Origin: Vermamoeba vermiformis
Lineage: Eukaryota; Tubulinea; Echinamoebida
Length of the DNA: 64,000 nt
Direction of reading: 5' to 3'
Assembly: GCA_045837725.1 (NCBI GenBank)
Contig: JBEWZL010000008.1
Span: forward strand, 153,198-217,197
A program made the position numbers and the translations under genes. Under the pieces are notes generated by a model. The model was not told the origin of the DNA. It was given only the letters and a program-made list of their open reading frames with translations, and made no database searches. How positions within the stretch are numbered: the first letter of the stretch is position 1; each line of letters starts with the position of its first letter. Positions 58,188-64,000 of this stretch are shown here, piece after piece.

Positions 58188-61100
58188 ATGGGCAACGGGT
58201 CACAAGTATTATTGCTGACCTTGAAGAACTTGAAGATCAAGGGCAGAAACAGATGCGGCACTGCAATGGAGGCCATCTTTCCCCTGATCTGTCTAATCTT
58301 TTTAATGACTATATTTATTGTTAGTACATCAGGCGCAGACGATGATCCGATCTTTGGTCCAATCCCGATCTCTCGCGCAGATCCTACAAAAGCGATCGCG
58401 TACGGACCAAACATCGACTTGGTTCGTAATATTATGCTACCAGTCGTTGATGGACAAGAAGATCTTTTATATCCTATTGATACGAATGAAGAAATGACTC
58501 GCACATTGATCACAAGCTCGGGAGCATTGAACTTGGCTGCTGGTAAGTTAAAAGTCTTTTTCTACGGTCTCAAAGTTATTCACATTAATTATAATTACAC
58601 ATTATAGGTGTATTTTTCCGGTTAAATCCGGAGGAGATAGCTACTGGTGCATTATCTGATGACATTACGTACGCCATTCGCTTCCTTGGTCAAAACATTA
58701 CGGATCCGACGAAGCTAATTGATTACACGGCCAACGCAAACAAATCTCCCAACTTAATATACATCTCATTCGTCGCACTGCAACAAAAGATCGATCAAAG
58801 CATCATGGCACTCAAAATTTCAGAGAAAACAGGAGTGAGTTCCAGCGTCAGCATGTCAGCATCAGCAACGCGCTTTCCAGTCCAAGAAGGTGAACCAAAC
58901 TTTGACTCGAGATGGCAACAACGCAACTTGATTCTCAAACCTCTTGGTGGTACTTGGCTGACATTCGGTATTCTGTTCTCTGTGTACCGATTGGTCAACA
59001 CTGTGTTGGTCGAAAAGAAAACAAAAGTGCGTGACTCGATGAGAATGATGGGTATGCGAGTAAGTTGCACATAATTTTTTCCCTGAGCTCATTCTAACGC
59101 TTGTATTTAGAACGAATTCTATTGGTTGACTTGGTTCGTGGTATCATTGGTCATCATTTTGCCAGCGTTAGTCGCGTGCTCCGTAGTTCTCAAGCTCTTC
59201 AAATTCTTCCCACTGACTCCTATTGGCATTCCGTTCATTAGTTGGTTCCTTTACGCTGCTACATTGATCGCATTTGCGATGATCTTGTCATCGTTCTTAA
59301 ACTCCGCGAAGGTACGTAATACATCCGTAAAACTCAACGTACTAATCCTTATTAATTTAGAGCTCCGGTATTCTCGCTATGTTGACTCTCATCATCTTCA
59401 GCATCGCAGGCGAACTCGTGGCCATGGCACCTGTCATTCCAGGTGTCAAGATCTTGTTGTCGCTGTTCAGTCCCTTCGCGTTCAACAACATAATCAATAT
59501 CCTCGCTGAAGCTGAGAATCTCAGAATCACCATGGATTACGAGCACTCGACAGGTACGATCAAACCGCGTTTCGTCCGTTCTAATCATCTCCGTAGTATC
59601 TATTACCGAATGGCTTCCTTCGTTGCACTCAATGATCTCAATGCTTGTTTGCAACTTGGTACTTTATCTGTTGATCGCTTGGTACATCGATAACGTCAAG
59701 ACAAGTGGCTCAAAGAACCGTGGATGTTTTTGCTTCCGCAAATCTTATTGGGGCAAGCAAACGAACTTTTCAACCAATAACGAAGAAAGACTTGACGAGT
59801 ACGTCCCGACTGAAGGAGATTTCGAGAAAGTTGACGAACTGGGCAATCCAGTTGTGAAAGTCAAAAGACTTTGCAAGACGTTTGACATCAACGGAAAGCC
59901 GTTTGTTGCCGTCGACGGCTTCAAGTTGGACTTGTACGAGAATCAAATTGTTTCCTTATTAGGTAATACTCAATACCAAGTAACGAGAGTCCTGTACTAA
60001 GAATTTGAAGGTCACAACGGAGCAGGCAAAACAACATTGATCTCAATGCTGACTGGCAGTTTGGCACCGACATCAGGCGACGCAGAGTTCTACGGCAACA
60101 GTCTCACAAAAGATTTGAGTGCGTTGAAGAAGATTGTTGGTATTTGTCCTCAATACGATGCAATCTGGCCTCAACTTACAGTTTACGAACACTTGCAACT
60201 CTTTGCTGGCTTCAAAGGTACGATCGAATCATCGATTTCCAAATAAGGAAATAGTCTCGTATTAACACGAATGGCTTAATAGGAGTGAAATTCGGAGATA
60301 TCAAAGCAGAGGCAAATCAACTGATCAAAGACTTTGAGCTCGAAGACAAACGCAACTATCCTGCTGGCAAGCTGTCTGGTGGTCAAAAGAGAAAATTATC
60401 GATTGCTATCGCACTGATCGGAGGGTCTAAAGTTGTATTCCTTGACGAATCATCGAGTGGCATGGATCCTGAAGCACGAAGAACTGTTTGGGATAATTTG
60501 ACTCGTTACAAAGCTGGTCGTGTCATCATTTTGACGAGTAAGCCGAAATCATTTGCATCACAAGACCAGTGACTAATCGCACAACTCTTCAGCACATTTC
60601 ATGGATGAAGCAGACTATCTTGGTGATCGTATTGCCATCATGAGACATGGAAAGCTTCTTTGTGCAGGCTCATCGTTGTTCTTGAAGAACAGATTCGGTC
60701 TCGGATACACTCTCGGTTGTGTAAGTCCATCGGTTTAAATTTCGAAAGTGATGTTTACTCACGGTATTGTTGGTTCAGGTCAAGGCACCCAAATGTCAAG
60801 TCGAATCAGTTTCTGAGTTCTTGAATGAGCTCTCACCCAACATTCAAATGCTTTCAAATGCAGGCGCTGAGGTCATCTTCAGAGTTCCACGTGAAAGTTT
60901 TGAACGATTGCCGCAGATTTTAACAGCGATCGAATCCAACAAAGATGAATTGGGCATCACATCATACGGTGTTGGCCAATCAACACTTGAAGAAGTATTT
61001 TTGGAGCTCAACAACGACTCGACTCAAGATCAAGGTATCGATGTCAATCTGAAAGACACAGTGTTCATTCCAGGCGCAAAGCACCCTTCAAAGAGACGTC

Positions 61101-63877
61101 AGCTCAACGCACTTCTCAAAAAACGGCTGTTGTTCGCTCAACGTGACAGCAAGTTCTTGTTCATTCAGTTCGCAGTGCCCATCATTTTGTGTCTCGTTGC
61201 ATTCATCGTTCAAACTTTTGTGTTTTCTCCGAACAATCCCAACGCCAAGATTGCCTTCAACGGAACAACCTACGGTAATATCCACCTTATTCCTTTTATG
61301 GTCGCAGAACTAACTTTGTGACCGATTTTAGACACGTATCTTTCACCTTGGTTTGACGCTGGTTGTGCGACAAACTTGTTCTCTGCATTGCCGTTCTACA
61401 CTTCAGAAAGATTCCCAGAGATTTCACAGTCAGATCTATTGTCACTGCTTGCCAACATCAACACATTTGCAGCAGGTGCAGTGACCAATTCTCAGTGCTC
61501 ATCAGCTGCAAATGCATACACTCTCGAGTACTCCTTGCTGTACAACGCATCGATACCTCACTCATTGCCTTATCATCAAAACTTGGTCTCAAATGCACTG
61601 CTCAACACAGAATTGGGAAACTCAAGCAGAGTGTCAATCACCACAATCAATCAACCTGCTGGTACGTTCGACGAATGAATTCACCCTACTCACATGAACT
61701 AATTGTCTTATTAGGCGCTGGCATCGTCCTCGTAAACAATCTGATCAACATTATCATCTATTTGCTGATTCTTCTCGGTTCAAGTGTGTTGACAGCATCA
61801 GCAGCAGCGTACATCTTCCAAGAACGAGAACTTGGTGTCAAACAACTTCAACTTGCAAGTGGTACAAACGCGAAGATCTATTGGTTGTCGAACTTCATTT
61901 GGGACTTTGTGTTGCACATGATCATCTTCATCGTCATAATGTTCTTAGCGAGCGCCGTCAGCTGGTCAACCTTTGGTGGTGTGCGACTTGGCGCCGAGCT
62001 CATTTTGATCATTTTCTACAGCTTGGCATCAGTTTCTATTGCTTATTTCTTCTCCTTCGTCTTCTCTAGTCCTGGAGCTGGTATCGGATCGCTTGTTGGC
62101 CTCTTCGTTGGTGCAGGATTTGGAGCCTTGGCAGCAATCAACGCAATCGGGGCCACTGCCACGGACGGGACAACGGCGGTCTTGGCGTTGGGTTACATTT
62201 TCAAAGTTATCAGGTACGCTGATCGATCCCCAGTCTCACGCTGAACAGCTACTAACGACCTCTTTTACAGCCCTCATTATTTACTCCTCTCGTCTCTGGG
62301 ACAGCTGTCAAATGGCTTCGGAAGTGATCCGTTGAACCCTGTTGATGCAAACACGAACATCTTTGGAATGTAAGTTGGTTTGACATTTTGACACCTCGCT
62401 GACGCGTTCTAGTAACTTCTGGGGTGCATCGTACATCATATTTGTTGGCCAATCCTTAATCTACGGTGGCTTCACATTGTTGTTTGAAGAATACACACAA
62501 CTCAGATTGAGGAGAAACACAAGTGCGAACAACACACTTCGCGATGCTGACGAAGACGATGACGTGGCCAAAGAGCGCGACATTGTTGACAGTGCTAATG
62601 CCACTGACAGAGAGAGCAACTTGGTGTGGGTCAGAGGTCTTCGCAAAGAATTCAATGCGAAGAAAAAGATCCACAAAGTTGCAGTACACAACTTCTCACT
62701 TCACATTCCTCGTGGTGAAAGCTTTGGTCTCTTGGGTGCAAACGGTGCTGGTATGGTTATTAACGACTACAAGTACAATAGTGACACGTGTCTAACGATC
62801 AATGATTCGTAGGCAAGACAACAACACTGAAAATGTTGTCAGGACAACTTCTTCCATCACGTGGTGAAGTGAGTATCAACGGCAACACGTACCAACAACT
62901 CGATGGCATTCTTCAATCAATTGGCTTCTGTCCTCAATTCGATTCGGTCATTCCAAAACTGAGTGGTCGTGCTCACTTGGAGTTGTTTGCAGAACTCAGA
63001 GGTACGATCGAGATAAATATCACATGTTACTTTTATTAATAACTCGTGACTGCACAGGTCTTCCAGAAGACAAAGTGCCCTCAATCGTTGATGCACTGAT
63101 CAAAATGATCAACTTGACAAAGTACGCAGACAGACCTTGTGGCAAGTACAGTGGTGGCAACAAACGCAAACTGTCCTTGGCACTTGCTTTAATCGGTGAG
63201 TAGTACTGAGTGATATTATGCACGAGGCAATAACTAACGTTCATATTATTTGAAGGCAATCCACCAGTTCTGTACTTGGACGAGCCCTCGACAGGCATGG
63301 ATCCACTTGCACGAAGATTCATGTGGAACTTGATCATGGCAGTGCGCTCGAACAAAGCTGTCATCTTGACAACACACAGCATGGAAGAGTGTGAAGCATT
63401 GTGCACTCGTGTTGGTATCATGATCAGTGTAAGCTACATCAATCTCGCAAAAATAGTTTATTTCCTTATTTGGAAATGTTATTGATTGATCGCAGTCACA
63501 ATGCTTTTGATCGTTATTGACACGCGTTTTATCTACAGGGAAAACTCCAATGCGTCGGCAGTCCTCAACATTTGAAAACCAAATTTGGCAATGGTTATCG
63601 TTTGGAGCTCAAAACTGACATGCAACACATTGACGACATTCCAAAGTTCATTTCACAACTTGCCAAAGATGCCAAACTGATCGACAATCACACGACAATG
63701 TTCAGTTACGAAATACCGATGCACAACTTGACACTTGGCTCGCTGTTGGAACGTGTTGAAAGTGTGAAAAACAAACTTGCCATCAGCGACTATTCAGTGA
63801 GTCAAACGAGTTTGGAACAGATTTTCATCACCATGGCCCAAGAATGTGCACAGCCAAACATCGTTATCGAAAGTTAA
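58188..63877 (+). CDS. Full-length ABC transporter, subfamily A
   Basis: ATP-driven lipid/sterol-type transporter, TMD-NBD-TMD-NBD, about 1,650 residues in about 15 exons. It starts [20 protein letters not shown] with first helix [17 protein letters not shown] and a large extracellular loop; helices around [22 protein letters not shown]1: Walker [11 protein letters not shown] (split by an intron), Q-loop [18 protein letters not shown], signature [12 protein letters not shown], Walker [14 protein letters not shown]-loop [13 protein letters not shown]. Second [22 protein letters not shown] and [19 protein letters not shown]2: [16 protein letters not shown], signature [13 protein letters not shown], Walker [14 protein letters not shown]-loop TTHSMEECE. 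The regulatory tail STLEEVF / SLEQIF after each NBD is typical of ABCA. All catalytic motifs are intact. Confidence 0.94.
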
Positions 63878-64000
63878 TTCAACTTTCGCATCATATTAAA
63901 TTATTTATTAAAGACATTATCGTTGATAATAGACATTTCGAGGTTTGATTGGCCAAATCACGTTTAAATCGCTTGCTTAGGCGATTGAATTTTGAAAATA

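Overview
The window is nuclear DNA from a compact, AT-rich, intron-dense eukaryote. Most genes have many short introns (about 45-130 nt, usually with gtaagt or gtacgt donors and ctaac-like branch sites), and intergenic gaps are often only 150-400 bp. The gene content (LAMTOR3, eS21, CENP-A, YTH, ABCA transporter, 14-3-3, RGS, a Zn2Cys6 regulator, L-type lectins, GPI-type surface proteins) points to a unicellular eukaryote such as an amoebozoan, an opisthokont protist or an early fungus. I could not place it more precisely. Coding spans below include introns. Splice sites were read by eye from the frames that join cleanly.

Layout. 1-5.2 kb (minus strand): an RNA ligase (3' end outside the window) and, upstream of it, a protein that fuses an m6A-reading YTH domain to two RlaP-type polymerase-beta nucleotidyltransferase units. 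A 5S rRNA gene sits inside one of its introns and a small TIR element sits in the ligase intron. 5.4-15.4 kb: a degenerate 14-3-3, two related secreted surface proteins, a Golgi-type glycosyltransferase, LAMTOR3 and an S/T/P-rich protein with a nuclear localisation signal. 15.8-17.6 kb: a poly-C tract that looks like a sequencing or assembly artefact, with unassignable sequence up to 18.7 kb. 18.7-32.6 kb: WD40 protein, DUF4535 micro-protein, SDR, P450, asparaginyl-tRNA synthetase, CENP-A, a Dabb protein and eS21. 32.8-42.5 kb: three-RGS protein, S-formylglutathione hydrolase, Zn2Cys6 regulator and a secreted PQQ-dehydrogenase/DOMON fusion. 42.6-48.0 kb: a secreted Cys-rich gene split by a 4.25-kb two-gene TA-target DNA transposon. 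48.4-63.9 kb: ROK kinase, four-domain L-type lectin, three tandem Pmp3 proteolipids, a third surface-protein paralogue and a full ABCA transporter.

Two things stand out as possibly undescribed. The first is the YTH-RlaP-RlaP gene beside an RNA ligase, which reads as a eukaryotic RNA-repair cassette coupled to an m6A reader. The second is the transposon, which carries an intron-bearing pogo-like transposase and a divergent RPA70N-like/RS-rich accessory protein. The first introns of these two genes share an identical 302-nt core. A third pattern is a 12-nt palindrome, TGACACGTGTCA, that recurs only in introns.
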